A stretch of DNA of 64,000 nt from Psychroflexus aurantiacus. GTDB lineage: Bacteria > Bacteroidota > Bacteroidia > Flavobacteriales > Flavobacteriaceae. Shown here piece after piece: positions 34,612 through 43,467 of this stretch (its first letter is position 1; every line of letters begins with the position of its first letter). A program made the translations under genes and the position numbers. The stretch is taken from the NCBI RefSeq assembly GCF_010820555.1, contig NZ_JAAIKD010000001.1, positions 287,885 to 351,884 on the forward strand, given 5' to 3'. The notes beneath the pieces are model-generated. The model was given only the letters and a program-made list of their open reading frames with translations. It searched no databases and had not been told where the DNA came from.

Positions 34612-35415
34612 ATGAAGCTATTTAAATACTTATTTATTCTTTCCTTTTTCTCCTGTTCCGTATTCGGACAAGCAGGTATAAAGATAGCTTATGTAGATAT
34701 GGATTATATCCTGGAGAAGATCCCGGAGTATGAAGTAGCTTCCAACCAGCTGAATTTAAAAGCCCAGGAGTGGAGAACTGAGATTGAAAGTAAGCAAAAT
34801 GAAATTGACAAGCTAAAGGCGGAACTGGAAAACGAAAGGCCTCTTCTTACAACCGACCTCATCCAGGACATGGAAGATGAGATACGTTATCTGGAAAATC
34901 AATTGCTGGAATACCGCAATAAACGCTTTGGGGTTTCGGGCGATTTTATCGTTCAAAAACGACAACTGATTCAGCCTATACAAGATATGGTGTTTAATGC
35001 CATCCAGGAAATAGGGAAGACAAGAGATTACGATTTTATTTTTGAAAATTCAGCAGATGCTTTACTTTTGTTTTCTGCCAGAAGACATGATATCAGTGAA
35101 GTCATCTTGAAATTAATCAAAAGAAGTTCAAGAGGGGAAGAGACTGACTCAGCCACTGTCATTGAGGAAATGGGAGATTACAAGTCTGTTGAGAAAGCTG
35201 AAGCCGACCAAAACAAGATGGTAGAACAGGCGCTAAAGGAGCAAGAACGGAAGAATGAGAGAGAAGCCCTGATAGACGAACGGGAAAGAAAAAGAGATTC
35301 GCTTAGAGTCGCAAGGCAAAAAGAATTTGAAGCACGTAGAGCAAAAATTTTAAAAGAAAGAGAAGAACGACAAAGAGAAAGAGACTCTATAAAAAACGCA
35401 AGAGAAAATAATTAA
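34612..35415 (+). CDS. OmpH/Skp-family periplasmic chaperone, with long charged tail
   Basis: A 267-residue protein with a signal peptide (about 1-19, ...SVFGQ). It has the Skp core (IKIAYVDMDYILEKIPEYEVASNQLNLKAQEWRTEI) and a long alpha-helical, tentacle-like region. After residue 190 it has a highly charged Glu/Arg/Lys-rich coiled coil (about 70 residues, to KEREERQRERDSIKNARENN) that standard Skp proteins lack. It is 30 bp after bamA and 28 bp before a second, shorter Skp-like gene, so the proteins probably cooperate in carrying unfolded outer-membrane proteins. Confidence 0.9.
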   Translation: MKLFKYLFILSFFSCSVFGQAGIKIAYVDMDYILEKIPEYEVASNQLNLKAQEWRTEIESKQNEIDKLKAELENERPLLTTDLIQDMEDEIRYLENQLLEYRNKRFGVSGDFIVQKRQLIQPIQDMVFNAIQEIGKTRDYDFIFENSADALLLFSARRHDISEVILKLIKRSSRGEETDSATVIEEMGDYKSVEKAEADQNKMVEQALKEQERKNEREALIDERERKRDSLRVARQKEFEARRAKILKEREERQRERDSIKNARENN

Positions 35416-35443
35416 ATCAAAATCACTAAATTAAACTTAAGAA

Positions 35444-35953
35444 ATGAAAAATTTAAAAACAATTGTAATAGGCCTGGTACTGTCTTTGGGATTGATGGCA
35501 ACCACTAACGCTCAATCTAAAATTGCTCATATCAACTCTCAGGAGTTTGTAAGAAGCTTACCAAGCTACCAAGCGGCAATGACAGAGGTAGATCAGCGTG
35601 AAAAAACTTATCGAAAAGAAATTGACGATTTATTAAAAGAAGCTCAAAAAACGAATGAGCGTTACCAAAGAGAAGCGCAAACCAAAACAGAAGAAGAAAA
35701 TCAGAAAAGAGCGATGGAGCTTCAGGAAATGCAGCAATCTATCATGGAGTATAGACAAACGGCTTCTGAAGACCTTCAGAAAAAACAAGAGGAATTGATG
35801 AGACCTGTTTTGGAAAAAGCAAGACAAGTCATTCAGGATGTAGCAAGATCTAAAGGCTTTGACTATGTTCTTGACTCCTCTCTGGGTGCCGGCGTATTGA
35901 TGGCTGACGGTTACAACCTGATGGACGATGCTAAAGCAGCTATAGGAGAGTAA
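35444..35953 (+). CDS. OmpH/Skp-family periplasmic chaperone
   Basis: A 169-residue Skp-type protein with signal peptide (about 1-23, ...MATTNAQ). The body begins SKIAHINSQEFVRSLPSYQAAMTEVDQREKTY and has a Gln/Glu-rich helical hairpin, ending YVLDSSLGAGVLMADGYNLMDDAKAAIG as in Bacteroidota OmpH. Normal length for the family. It is the last gene before a strong terminator, closing the nadK-to-ompH transcript. Confidence 0.92.
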   Translation: MKNLKTIVIGLVLSLGLMATTNAQSKIAHINSQEFVRSLPSYQAAMTEVDQREKTYRKEIDDLLKEAQKTNERYQREAQTKTEEENQKRAMELQEMQQSIMEYRQTASEDLQKKQEELMRPVLEKARQVIQDVARSKGFDYVLDSSLGAGVLMADGYNLMDDAKAAIGE

Positions 35954-35978
35954 TACAAATTGCTTCTTATTTCATACA

Positions 35979-36009
35979 AAAAGACCATCTTTGTGATGGT
36001 CTTTTTTTT
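35979..36009 (+). terminator. Terminator after ompH genes
   Basis: AAAGACCATC (35980-35989), loop TTTGT, GATGGTCTTT (35995-36004), then further T residues to 36009. The murI start codon follows only 6 bp later, so murI may use read-through or its own promoter upstream. Confidence 0.9.
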
Positions 36010-36014
36010 GTAGT

Positions 36015-36803
36015 ATGTCTCAGCAACCTATTGTCTTATTCGATTCCGGCGTTGGAGGAACTTCCATTTTGAAAGAAATTGTGGAGCGTTTACCTCATGA
36101 AGATTTCATCTATCTCGCCGATAGTAAAAATGCCCCTTACGGGGAGAGGACTCCTCAGGAAATCCTTGATTTAAGTATAAAAAATACAGACTTTGCTTTA
36201 GGCCTGGACGCCAAATTAATTGTCGTGGCCTGCAACACCGCAACGACCAATGCCATCTCCTACCTGAGAACACATTATAAGCTTCCGTTTATAGGTATAG
36301 AACCTGCCATTAAGCCCGCGGCATTACATTCAGAAGTGAAACGCATTGGCGTGCTTGCCACCAAAGGAACGCTGAGCAGCGCCTTGTTTAAACAAACCTC
36401 TGAGGTATTTGCACAGGGCGTGAATGTTGTAGAAGTGACGGGGAAAGGTATTGTGGAAGCTGTGGAAGGGGGCTGGACTTCAGACCAGCATTTTATGGAA
36501 CACTTGAAAACACAGGTCCAGGCTTTTATTGAAGAAGATATAGATTACCTCGTTTTGGGCTGCACCCATTACCCTTACATCATTCCCCAACTGAAACAAC
36601 TGCTCCCGGAACATGTGAAAATCATAGATTCCGGCAGGGCTGTCGCAAAACAAACGGAAGCCGTTTTGGAAGAAAATAAGCTTAGAAACTCATCCTTAAA
36701 ACCGGGTAAAGTTGAACTCTACACCAATGCAGACAATGTTTTTCATCTGAAACACCTAATCAAAGCCATCCCAAACGCCAGGGTGCTAAGAAAAGTATTT
36801 TAA
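36015..36803 (+). CDS. murI: Glutamate racemase
   Basis: A 262-residue enzyme supplying D-glutamate for peptidoglycan. Catalytic cysteines are C73 in VACNTATTNA and C183 in LGCTHYPYI; D10/S11 in FDSGVGG and the PYGERT segment also match. It starts right after a terminator and its last codons overlap, by 4 bp in convergent direction, the end of the porP-like gene. Confidence 0.95.
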   Translation: MSQQPIVLFDSGVGGTSILKEIVERLPHEDFIYLADSKNAPYGERTPQEILDLSIKNTDFALGLDAKLIVVACNTATTNAISYLRTHYKLPFIGIEPAIKPAALHSEVKRIGVLATKGTLSSALFKQTSEVFAQGVNVVEVTGKGIVEAVEGGWTSDQHFMEHLKTQVQAFIEEDIDYLVLGCTHYPYIIPQLKQLLPEHVKIIDSGRAVAKQTEAVLEENKLRNSSLKPGKVELYTNADNVFHLKHLIKAIPNARVLRKVF

Positions 36804-37837
36804 TAATTCACCGCAGGGCAGATACACTCGTAGCGTTTTCGGGTTTCTCCGAAATCGTAACCCAGTGTAATTTGATGAAACCCGCTGGTGGAAATCACTT
36901 CAGAAAAGGCCTGGTGAGAATAGGTGTAAGCGACCATAAACCGGTTATAGTTGAAGCCCAGAAAAGGGCTTATATACTGTAACCTGTCTGATTGAGCTGC
37001 CGTCACCGAATCTTGAAAATCTATACCATCCAAAGCCCTTCGGTAAGAAATCCCCCCCCAAAGCTGTCCAACATTTAGCTGATAATAGGATTTGAAATTA
37101 AAATCCATACTGGACTGATTCACAGCTTCGCTATGTTGGAAAAAGAGAGAAGGCTCAAAAATCCAACGCGATTCCAGGGAGGCTATGGTGTAGCCTACAG
37201 AGGCTAAATACTGTCTTTGGTTACTGGGTTCAAACACTTCAGAAAACACCTGCCGCTGCTGGGGGAGCAGGTTTTTGAAGGTGACATGCGCAAAGAAATC
37301 CAGAAAAAAGTAAGAAATCCCAATATCGGCATTGAAAAAAGTTTCGGAACGCTGTAAGCCATCGATGGCCGGATCCGGGTTTCTAATCGTGTTGAGCCCG
37401 GTTTGATCCAGGCGATCCTGGATTACACCAGCGCTTAAACCAAAAGAAAGCTGATTGATATCTGCTGTGGATCTGGAAAACAAAAGGTGATACGCAAATG
37501 TCGCTTTTGCGCCTTGCTGAGTAAATCGTCCATTGGAATCGTTGTAGAGAATTCCTCCTAAACCCACTTTGTCATTGACTCTGCCATTTATACTTAGGGT
37601 TTGCAGACTTGGAGCATCTTTGACATCAAACCACTGCTGCCGGGCAGTAAGTCTAACTTTATTGAAGTTGGAAGCCCCGGCCATAGAGGGGTGAACCAGG
37701 TAGTAGTTATCGGTTAAGTAGTCTGAATAAATCGGTAAACTCAGGTTTTGAGAGTAAATATGGTTTGTAGTCAATAGCGCGTAAAGCATGACCATTGCCA
37801 AGACTATCTTTTGAAAATTAAAGCTGAAGGGAATCAA
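36800..37837 (-). CDS. PorP/SprF family type IX secretion membrane protein
   Basis: A 345-residue outer-membrane beta-barrel protein. A signal segment (about 10-29, ...NHIYSQ) is followed by the PorP/SprF signature LSLPIYSDYLTDNYYLVHPSMAGASNFNKVRLTARQQWF. Many strands follow, ending FHQITLGYDFGETRKRYECICPAVNY. Flavobacteria carry multiple copies of this family, often paired with a gliding adhesin or C-terminal-domain cargo; no such partner is adjacent, so its cargo is unknown. It is a single gene, convergent with murI and divergent from nifU-like. Confidence 0.9.
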   Translation of the reverse strand: MIPFSFNFQKIVLAMVMLYALLTTNHIYSQNLSLPIYSDYLTDNYYLVHPSMAGASNFNKVRLTARQQWFDVKDAPSLQTLSINGRVNDKVGLGGILYNDSNGRFTQQGAKATFAYHLLFSRSTADINQLSFGLSAGVIQDRLDQTGLNTIRNPDPAIDGLQRSETFFNADIGISYFFLDFFAHVTFKNLLPQQRQVFSEVFEPSNQRQYLASVGYTIASLESRWIFEPSLFFQHSEAVNQSSMDFNFKSYYQLNVGQLWGGISYRRALDGIDFQDSVTAAQSDRLQYISPFLGFNYNRFMVAYTYSHQAFSEVISTSGFHQITLGYDFGETRKRYECICPAVNY

Positions 37838-37994
37838 AAAAAGTGTGTAAAGGTTTAATACAAATTCAAAGATACATTTTATTGCGCATTCAAATCCATT
37901 TCGCTGGGAATCAAGAGAATTTTAAGAGATATAGAAGCTTGACCTACAATTACTAATAGAAACTCAAATCCGAGATTTCTAGACTTTTGTTTTG

Positions 37995-38002
37995 TAATTT
38001 TG
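37995..38002 (+). promoter_or_regulatory. Candidate -7 box of the nifU-like gene
   Basis: TAATTTTG matches TAnnTTTG exactly, 16 bp before the ATG at 38019. No good upstream TTG is found at the right spacing, so the call rests on the -7 element alone. Confidence 0.4.
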
Positions 38003-38018
38003 CAAAAAAAAGCGGATC

Positions 38019-38930
38019 ATGTCGAATTATACTGTAGAAATAAAATCAACCAATAAGCCTTCCATTCTGAAATTTGAATTCAACGAATTTCTGACCAAAC
38101 AGAAAGGCTACGAATATCATAATATTGAAGAAGCTGCCAGCTCACCAATAGCTACACCCCTGTTCTATTTGCCTTTTGTAAAAACGGTTTATATCTCTCA
38201 AAACTTTATTGCCGTTGAAAAATTCAATATTGTAGCCTGGGAAGATGTGCAGGAGGAGGTGGCAGAACAACTTCTGAAACACCTCAATGAAGGAGGCAAA
38301 ATCGTAAATGAAGACGAAGAAAAATCAAGCAAAAAGGTACCCGTCACCGTTTATGCTGAAAGCACTCCCAACCCTTCTGTGATGAAGTTTGTCGCCAATA
38401 AAAAGCTGGTCCTGGAGTCTGCAGAATTCAAAACGATCGATGATGCCGACCGGTCTCCTTTAGCTCAGAAGCTGTTTCATTTTCCTTTCGTCAAGGAAGT
38501 CTTTATGGATGAAAATTATATCTCCATCAACAAGTACGATATGGCCGAGTGGGATATGATTACCAATGAACTCCGCAGTTTCATTAAAGATTATATCGAA
38601 GAAGGGGGTAGCATTTTAAAGACAGGAAGCGTTTCAAAAGCTAAAACGGATGAAGCTGCCTCTCCAAAAATTGATACCTCCAATCTGGATGACATCTCCA
38701 AAGAAATTGTTCAGATTCTGGAAGAGTACGTAAAACCTGCGGTTGCCAGCGACGGCGGAAATATCGTTTTCAAATCCTATAACACAGAGTCCAAAGATGT
38801 GGAAGTGATTCTGCAGGGCGCCTGCAGCGGTTGTCCGTCCTCCACCATCACCTTAAAAAACGGTATCGAAACCATGCTTAAGGAAATGCTTCAGGGCAAA
38901 ATCAATAATGTGGTCGCCTATAACGGCTAA
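38019..38930 (+). CDS. NifU/NfuA-type iron-sulfur scaffold with duplicated N-terminal domain
   Basis: A 303-residue protein built of two copies of the Nfu N-terminal domain (about 3-90 and 110-195; compare TVEIKSTNKPSILKFEFN with TVYAESTPNPSVMKFVAN, and FYLPFVKTVYISQNFIAV with FHFPFVKEVFMDENYISI) and one C-terminal NifU domain with the cluster-binding C269 and C272 in GACSGCPSST. It is expected to carry Fe-S clusters to apoproteins. The duplicated N-domain is a Bacteroidota trait; most Nfu proteins have one. Single gene, convergent with lpxB. Confidence 0.93.
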   Translation: MSNYTVEIKSTNKPSILKFEFNEFLTKQKGYEYHNIEEAASSPIATPLFYLPFVKTVYISQNFIAVEKFNIVAWEDVQEEVAEQLLKHLNEGGKIVNEDEEKSSKKVPVTVYAESTPNPSVMKFVANKKLVLESAEFKTIDDADRSPLAQKLFHFPFVKEVFMDENYISINKYDMAEWDMITNELRSFIKDYIEEGGSILKTGSVSKAKTDEAASPKIDTSNLDDISKEIVQILEEYVKPAVASDGGNIVFKSYNTESKDVEVILQGACSGCPSSTITLKNGIETMLKEMLQGKINNVVAYNG

Positions 38931-38943
38931 ATTTATCCTCTCC

Positions 38944-38983
38944 CAGATTTATTCCATAAATCTGACCTCTCCAAAGGAGAGGT
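38944..38983. repeat. Tandem hairpins between nifU-like gene and lpxB
   Basis: Two perfect inverted repeats sit back to back: CAGATTTAT-TCC-ATAAATCTG (38944-38964) and ACCTCTCC-AAA-GGAGAGGT (38965-38983). The genes on either side converge, so they may end transcription from both sides although no long T-run follows. The composite resembles dispersed intergenic hairpins in flavobacterial genomes; a search is needed to confirm. Confidence 0.6.
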
Positions 38984-39005
38984 GAAGGGGAAACTCCTTA
39001 ATAGT

Positions 39006-40160
39006 TTACTGGGTATTGTGTTGATGAAACGTATTCACTATCAATTCGGCGGTGCGCTGACTTGCTCCCACACCCCCTAGTTTGGTTTTTAAATCTTTAT
39101 ACTCCATCAAAAGTTGATCTCTTTTATCCGAATCCAGAATTTTATCCAGCTCCTGTTTTAGCTGTTTGGAATTAAATTCATTTTGAATCAATTCCTTCAC
39201 CACTTCACGATTCATAATCAGGTTCACCAGGGAGATATAATCCAGCTTCACAATCTGTTTGGCAATCAGATAAGAAATTACATTGCCTTTATAACAAACC
39301 ACTTCCGGCACTTCAAACAGGGCCGTTTCCAAAGTAGCCGTTCCCGAGGTTACCAGTGCCGCATGAGATTTGCTTAGCAGATTATAGGTGTCATTCTGGA
39401 TTAATTTCACCTGTGAGCCCGCCTCTCCGTCAATTACAGGCGAGTTTGATATAATTGACTCATAAAATCCTTCGTCCTGGCTTGGTGCTCCTGCAATCAC
39501 AAATTGATAGGCCGGATAATCGCGAACCACTGAAAGCATGACCGATAGCATGACCGCTATTTCCTGTTTTCGGCTTCCAGGCAACAAAGCGATGATGGGT
39601 TTGTCGTTTAGCGCATGCTTCTTCCTGAAATCTTCAAAACAAATTTCCTGACGCTTTTCGATCTGATCCAGCAAGGGATGTCCTACAAAGTGGACCTTGA
39701 AATCGTGTTTGTCTTCGTAAAATTCTTTCTCAAAAGGCAAGATCACATACATGTGATCCACATCGCGTTTGATCGCCTGTATCCGATTTTCTTTCCAGGC
39801 CCAGATTTGCGGGGAGACATAATAATGCGTCGCCATACCCTGTTGCTTGGCCCATTTGGCTATCCGCATATTAAATCCGGGGTAATCTACAAAAATGAGG
39901 GCATCGGGCTGAAACTGAGCAATATCCGCTTTACAGGCCTTGATGTTTTTCAAAATGGTCCGGAGGTTAGTAATCACTTCCCAAAACCCCATAAAGGCGA
40001 GTTCGCGGTAATGTTTTACCAGGGTTCCCCCCGCTTTTTCCATCAAATCACCTCCCCAAAACCGAAAATCAGCCAAGCTGTCTTTTTCCTGCAAAGCCAG
40101 CATCAGGTTGGAGGCGTGAAGATCTCCGGAAGCTTCTCCAGCAATGATATAATATTTCAT
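39006..40160 (-). CDS. lpxB: Lipid-A-disaccharide synthase
   Basis: A 384-residue glycosyltransferase (family GT19) joining UDP-diacylglucosamine and lipid X during lipid A synthesis. The N-terminus MKYYIIAGEASGDLHASNL and the segments YVSPQIWAWKENRI, VGHPLLDQI, IALLPGSRKQEI and VTSGTATLETALFEVPEVVCYK are diagnostic. Peripheral membrane enzyme. Single gene, divergent from yicC. Confidence 0.95.
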   Translation of the reverse strand: MKYYIIAGEASGDLHASNLMLALQEKDSLADFRFWGGDLMEKAGGTLVKHYRELAFMGFWEVITNLRTILKNIKACKADIAQFQPDALIFVDYPGFNMRIAKWAKQQGMATHYYVSPQIWAWKENRIQAIKRDVDHMYVILPFEKEFYEDKHDFKVHFVGHPLLDQIEKRQEICFEDFRKKHALNDKPIIALLPGSRKQEIAVMLSVMLSVVRDYPAYQFVIAGAPSQDEGFYESIISNSPVIDGEAGSQVKLIQNDTYNLLSKSHAALVTSGTATLETALFEVPEVVCYKGNVISYLIAKQIVKLDYISLVNLIMNREVVKELIQNEFNSKQLKQELDKILDSDKRDQLLMEYKDLKTKLGGVGASQRTAELIVNTFHQHNTQ

Positions 40161-40239
40161 CGATTTAATTTACCACTATCAATACACGAAATTACGATAA
40201 ATAAAGCAGTGGACCTCAAGCTAAGCGACAACTTCATTC

Positions 40240-40268
40240 TTGAATTCCTGTGGGATTTGCTACATTTG
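40240..40268 (+). promoter_or_regulatory. Candidate promoter of yicC-gmk-nadD
   Basis: TTG (40240-40242), an 18-bp gap and TACATTTG (40261-40268) match TTG-N17-23-TAnnTTTG exactly, 26 bp before the yicC ATG. Confidence 0.65.
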
Positions 40269-40294
40269 TCAAATCTTTTTAAGACAACGCATTT

Positions 40295-41161
40295 ATGATT
40301 CAATCCATGACCGGTTACGGCAAAAGCCAGCTAGAAGTTGGCGGCAAAAGCTTTACCGTAGAGATAAAATCTCTCAACAGTAAAAACTTAGACGCCAATG
40401 TGAGAATTCCTTCAGAGTTTAGAGAGCTGGAACTTCCCATCAGAAACAAACTATCGCAAAGCCTGAGCCGAGGGAAAGTAGATTTTTCACTTCAGGTTGA
40501 AAAGCATGAAGAAGAAAGCTCTGCCAAAATCAATACGAAGGTGGTTGAAAGTTACTTAAAGCAACTTCAGCAGTTCCCCTCTTCCCTGGTTGGAGACGAC
40601 AACCGCTTACTTCAGATTGCCATGTCTATGCCCAATGCCCTGAGTTCAGAAAAAAATGAACTGGAAAAGGAAGATTCAGAAACGGTGTACCGGGTTTTGG
40701 ATTTGGCTTTGGAGCAAATCAACACCTTCAGAACAGATGAGGGACAGGTCTTAAAAGCAGATTTTGAACTCCGCATTCAAAACCTTACCGACTTACTTTC
40801 AGAAGTAAAATCCATAGATCCTGAGCGGATAGAGCATGTCAAAACAAGACTGAGAAAAGGCATCGAGGATTTGAAAGAGAACATAGACGAAAACCGATTT
40901 GAGCAGGAACTGATTTATTACATCGAAAAATACGACATCACCGAAGAGAAAACGAGACTGGATAACCACCTGTCTTATTTTATAAAAGCACTGAACTCCC
41001 CGGATTCCAACGGCAAAAAACTCAATTTTATTTGTCAGGAAATCGGCAGGGAAATCAATACCATAGGAAGCAAGTCCAACTTCGCCGCTATGCAAAAAGT
41101 AGTGGTGCAGATGAAGGATGAACTTGAGAAAATTAAAGAACAACTGCTTAACGTACTCTAA
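40295..41161 (+). CDS. YicC-family endoribonuclease-like protein
   Basis: A 288-residue member of the YicC family: start MIQSMTGYGKSQ, SLNSKNLDANVRIPSEFRELE, and a C-terminal DUF1732 region ending EKTRLDNHLSYFIKALNS ... FICQEIGREINTIGSKSNFAAMQKVVVQMKDELEKIKEQLLNV, all conserved. E. coli YicC is an endoribonuclease acting on RNA hairpins. The gene is 2 bp before gmk, so they are translated together. Confidence 0.92.
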   Translation: MIQSMTGYGKSQLEVGGKSFTVEIKSLNSKNLDANVRIPSEFRELELPIRNKLSQSLSRGKVDFSLQVEKHEEESSAKINTKVVESYLKQLQQFPSSLVGDDNRLLQIAMSMPNALSSEKNELEKEDSETVYRVLDLALEQINTFRTDEGQVLKADFELRIQNLTDLLSEVKSIDPERIEHVKTRLRKGIEDLKENIDENRFEQELIYYIEKYDITEEKTRLDNHLSYFIKALNSPDSNGKKLNFICQEIGREINTIGSKSNFAAMQKVVVQMKDELEKIKEQLLNVL

Positions 41162-41163
41162 GT

Positions 41164-41742
41164 ATGAACGATCAAAAACAGGGAAAACTCATCGTGTTTT
41201 CTGCGCCTTCAGGATCAGGAAAAACAACGATAGTAAGACATCTTTTAGCGCAGGAAGACCTCAACCTGGAGTTTTCTATTTCAGCGACTTCCAGAGCGCC
41301 AAGAGAAAATGAAGTGGATGGTGAAGATTATTATTTTATGGATTTGAAGGAATTCAAGTCACACATCAAAAATGAAGATTTCCTGGAATGGGAAGAGGTA
41401 TACCGAGACAATTTTTACGGCACCTTGAAATCTGAAGTCGAGCGCATCTGGGCCATGGGGAAACACGTGGTTTTTGACATTGATGTGGTGGGCGGCCTGG
41501 ACATCAAGAGAATTTACCCGGAGCGCACCCTTGCCGTATTCGTGGAACCCCCAAGCATTGAAGAACTTAAAATAAGGCTCAAAAAACGCAAAACCGAATC
41601 TGAAGATCGCATTGCCATGCGCGTTGCCAAGGCTTCCATCGAAATGGCAACCGCTCCGCAATTCGATCATATCATTGTGAACGAAGATCTGGACACTGCG
41701 CTTGAAGAAGCCTACCAACTGGTCAAAGCCTTTATCAAATGA
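41164..41742 (+). CDS. gmk: Guanylate kinase
   Basis: A 192-residue kinase converting GMP to GDP. The P-loop is APSGSGKTT at residues 14-22; SISATSRAPRENEVDGEDYYFMD, DIDVVGGLDIK and the DHIIVNEDLDTALEE ending match. Overlaps nadD by 4 bp; this yicC-gmk-nadD order is common in Bacteroidota. Confidence 0.96.
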   Translation: MNDQKQGKLIVFSAPSGSGKTTIVRHLLAQEDLNLEFSISATSRAPRENEVDGEDYYFMDLKEFKSHIKNEDFLEWEEVYRDNFYGTLKSEVERIWAMGKHVVFDIDVVGGLDIKRIYPERTLAVFVEPPSIEELKIRLKKRKTESEDRIAMRVAKASIEMATAPQFDHIIVNEDLDTALEEAYQLVKAFIK

Positions 41743-42320
41743 AAAAAGTAGGGCTTTATTTCGGGACTTTCAATCCGTTTCACATCGGGCATTTGGTCAT
41801 TGCCAATCATTTGGCAGAACATACCGAATTGGACGAAATCTGGCTAGTCATCACGCCGCAAAGTCCTTTCAAAAAGAAAAAAAATCTTTTGGAAAATCAT
41901 CACAGATTTGAGATGGTATACCGAGCTACAGAATTTTACGAAAAGCTCAAACCCAGCGATGTCGAATTCAAATTACCACAGCCCAATTATACCTCCAAAA
42001 CCTTAGCAGAGCTCAAAGACACCTATCCTGATATCGATTTTGCACTGATCCTAGGGGAAGATAATTTGGTGAATTTTCACAAGTGGAAAAACTTCGAACG
42101 CATCCTGGAACATCACGACTTGTATGTGTGTCCCAGACAGACCAATATTGAAATTCCAGAACAGTTTCAAAACAATCCCAAAATTCATACAACTGATACC
42201 CCGGTCATGGAGATTTCATCGACGCTGATCAGGAAAATGATCAAATCCGGAAAAAATGTCCAGCCCCTGCTCCAGCACAGAGTCTGGGAATATATTGACG
42301 AAATGAATTTTTACCGATAA
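41739..42320 (+). CDS. nadD: Nicotinate-nucleotide adenylyltransferase
   Basis: A 193-residue nucleotidyltransferase forming deamido-NAD. GLYFGTFNPFHIGHLVIANHL gives the HIGH-like motif at residues 15-18; ISSTLIRKMIKSG is the second substrate-binding signature. It starts inside the gmk stop region (4-bp overlap). Last gene of the cluster; the 127 bp up to gpsA hold no clear terminator. Confidence 0.95.
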   Translation: MKKVGLYFGTFNPFHIGHLVIANHLAEHTELDEIWLVITPQSPFKKKKNLLENHHRFEMVYRATEFYEKLKPSDVEFKLPQPNYTSKTLAELKDTYPDIDFALILGEDNLVNFHKWKNFERILEHHDLYVCPRQTNIEIPEQFQNNPKIHTTDTPVMEISSTLIRKMIKSGKNVQPLLQHRVWEYIDEMNFYR

Positions 42321-42447
42321 GCCAAGCCGGAGATTCTGCTTAAATCTTTGTTAATCTGAGCTAAAAACCACTCATATTTATCAAGTTTTGAAGTGAACAT
42401 CCATATCAAAAAGACGACAGAAACGAATTCTTAAAAGCTAAAAACAC

Positions 42448-43455
42448 ATGACAAATCCTAATCCAAATTTTGGAGTTATCGGCAGCGGAAGCTGGGCGAC
42501 AGCCATTGTAAAAATGCTTTGCGAGAATGTCCCGGAAGTGAATTGGTACATCAGAAAACAGGACGTCATAGACTATATTGAAAAAGAACACCACAATCCC
42601 AATTACCTCAGTGCCGTTGAATTTGATCCCGGTCAAATCAAATTATCCAGCAATATCAACAAGGTCATCCAGGAATCTGATATTCTTATCTTCGTGGTGC
42701 CTTCCGCTTTCCTAAAGAAAGAACTCGATAAAATCACGGTCGATTTTACAGACAAAATCATCTTCAGTGCTATCAAAGGAATCGTGCCCGAATCTCAGCT
42801 TTTGGTAGGAGAACATTTCAACAAGGAATACAACATCCCTTTCGATAACATAGGCGTCATTACAGGCCCCTGTCATGCAGAAGAAGTAGCCCTGGAACGT
42901 TTGTCCTATCTCACGATCGCCTGTGCCAATGAAGGTCATGCCAATACGCTTGCTCAATACCTGAGTAGCGAGTACATCAAATGCAATGTCTCTGAAGACA
43001 TCATCGGGACCGAATATGCTGCTGTGCTTAAAAATATTTATGCCATTGCCGCGGGAATTGCTCATGGCCTGGGTTATGGCGATAACTTCCAAAGCGTCCT
43101 GATGAGCAATGCCATACGGGAAATGAAGCGTTTTATCAAAACATGCTATGCGATGAAACGCAACATTAACGACTCAGCCTATTTAGGAGATTTACTGGTA
43201 ACAGGCTATTCTGTCTTTAGTCGAAATCGCTATTTTGGAAATATGATCGGGAAAGGCTACACGGTTAAAAGTGCGCAAATGGAAATGAGCATGGTAGCAG
43301 AAGGCTATTATGCCACAAATTCTGCCTACGAGATCAGTAAGTCTTTTGGAAATAAAAAGGCAAAAACGCCTATTATCAATGCGGTTTATAAAGTCTTATA
43401 CGAAGGAAAAAATCCTAAAAAAGTCTTCGAGAAATTAGCGGATAAGCTTAACTAA
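42448..43455 (+). CDS. gpsA: NAD(P)-dependent glycerol-3-phosphate dehydrogenase
   Basis: A 335-residue enzyme that reduces dihydroxyacetone phosphate for phospholipid synthesis. N-terminal Rossmann motif GVIGSGSWATA, then FVVPSAFLKKEL, SAIKGI, GPCHAEEVALE, the catalytic-lysine segment EYAAVLKNIYAIAAGIAHGLG, and GDLLVTGYSVFSRNRYFG. Encoded 12 bp before the EamA transporter. Confidence 0.95.
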   Translation: MTNPNPNFGVIGSGSWATAIVKMLCENVPEVNWYIRKQDVIDYIEKEHHNPNYLSAVEFDPGQIKLSSNINKVIQESDILIFVVPSAFLKKELDKITVDFTDKIIFSAIKGIVPESQLLVGEHFNKEYNIPFDNIGVITGPCHAEEVALERLSYLTIACANEGHANTLAQYLSSEYIKCNVSEDIIGTEYAAVLKNIYAIAAGIAHGLGYGDNFQSVLMSNAIREMKRFIKTCYAMKRNINDSAYLGDLLVTGYSVFSRNRYFGNMIGKGYTVKSAQMEMSMVAEGYYATNSAYEISKSFGNKKAKTPIINAVYKVLYEGKNPKKVFEKLADKLN

Positions 43456-43467
43456 TTAATTTTTTAG

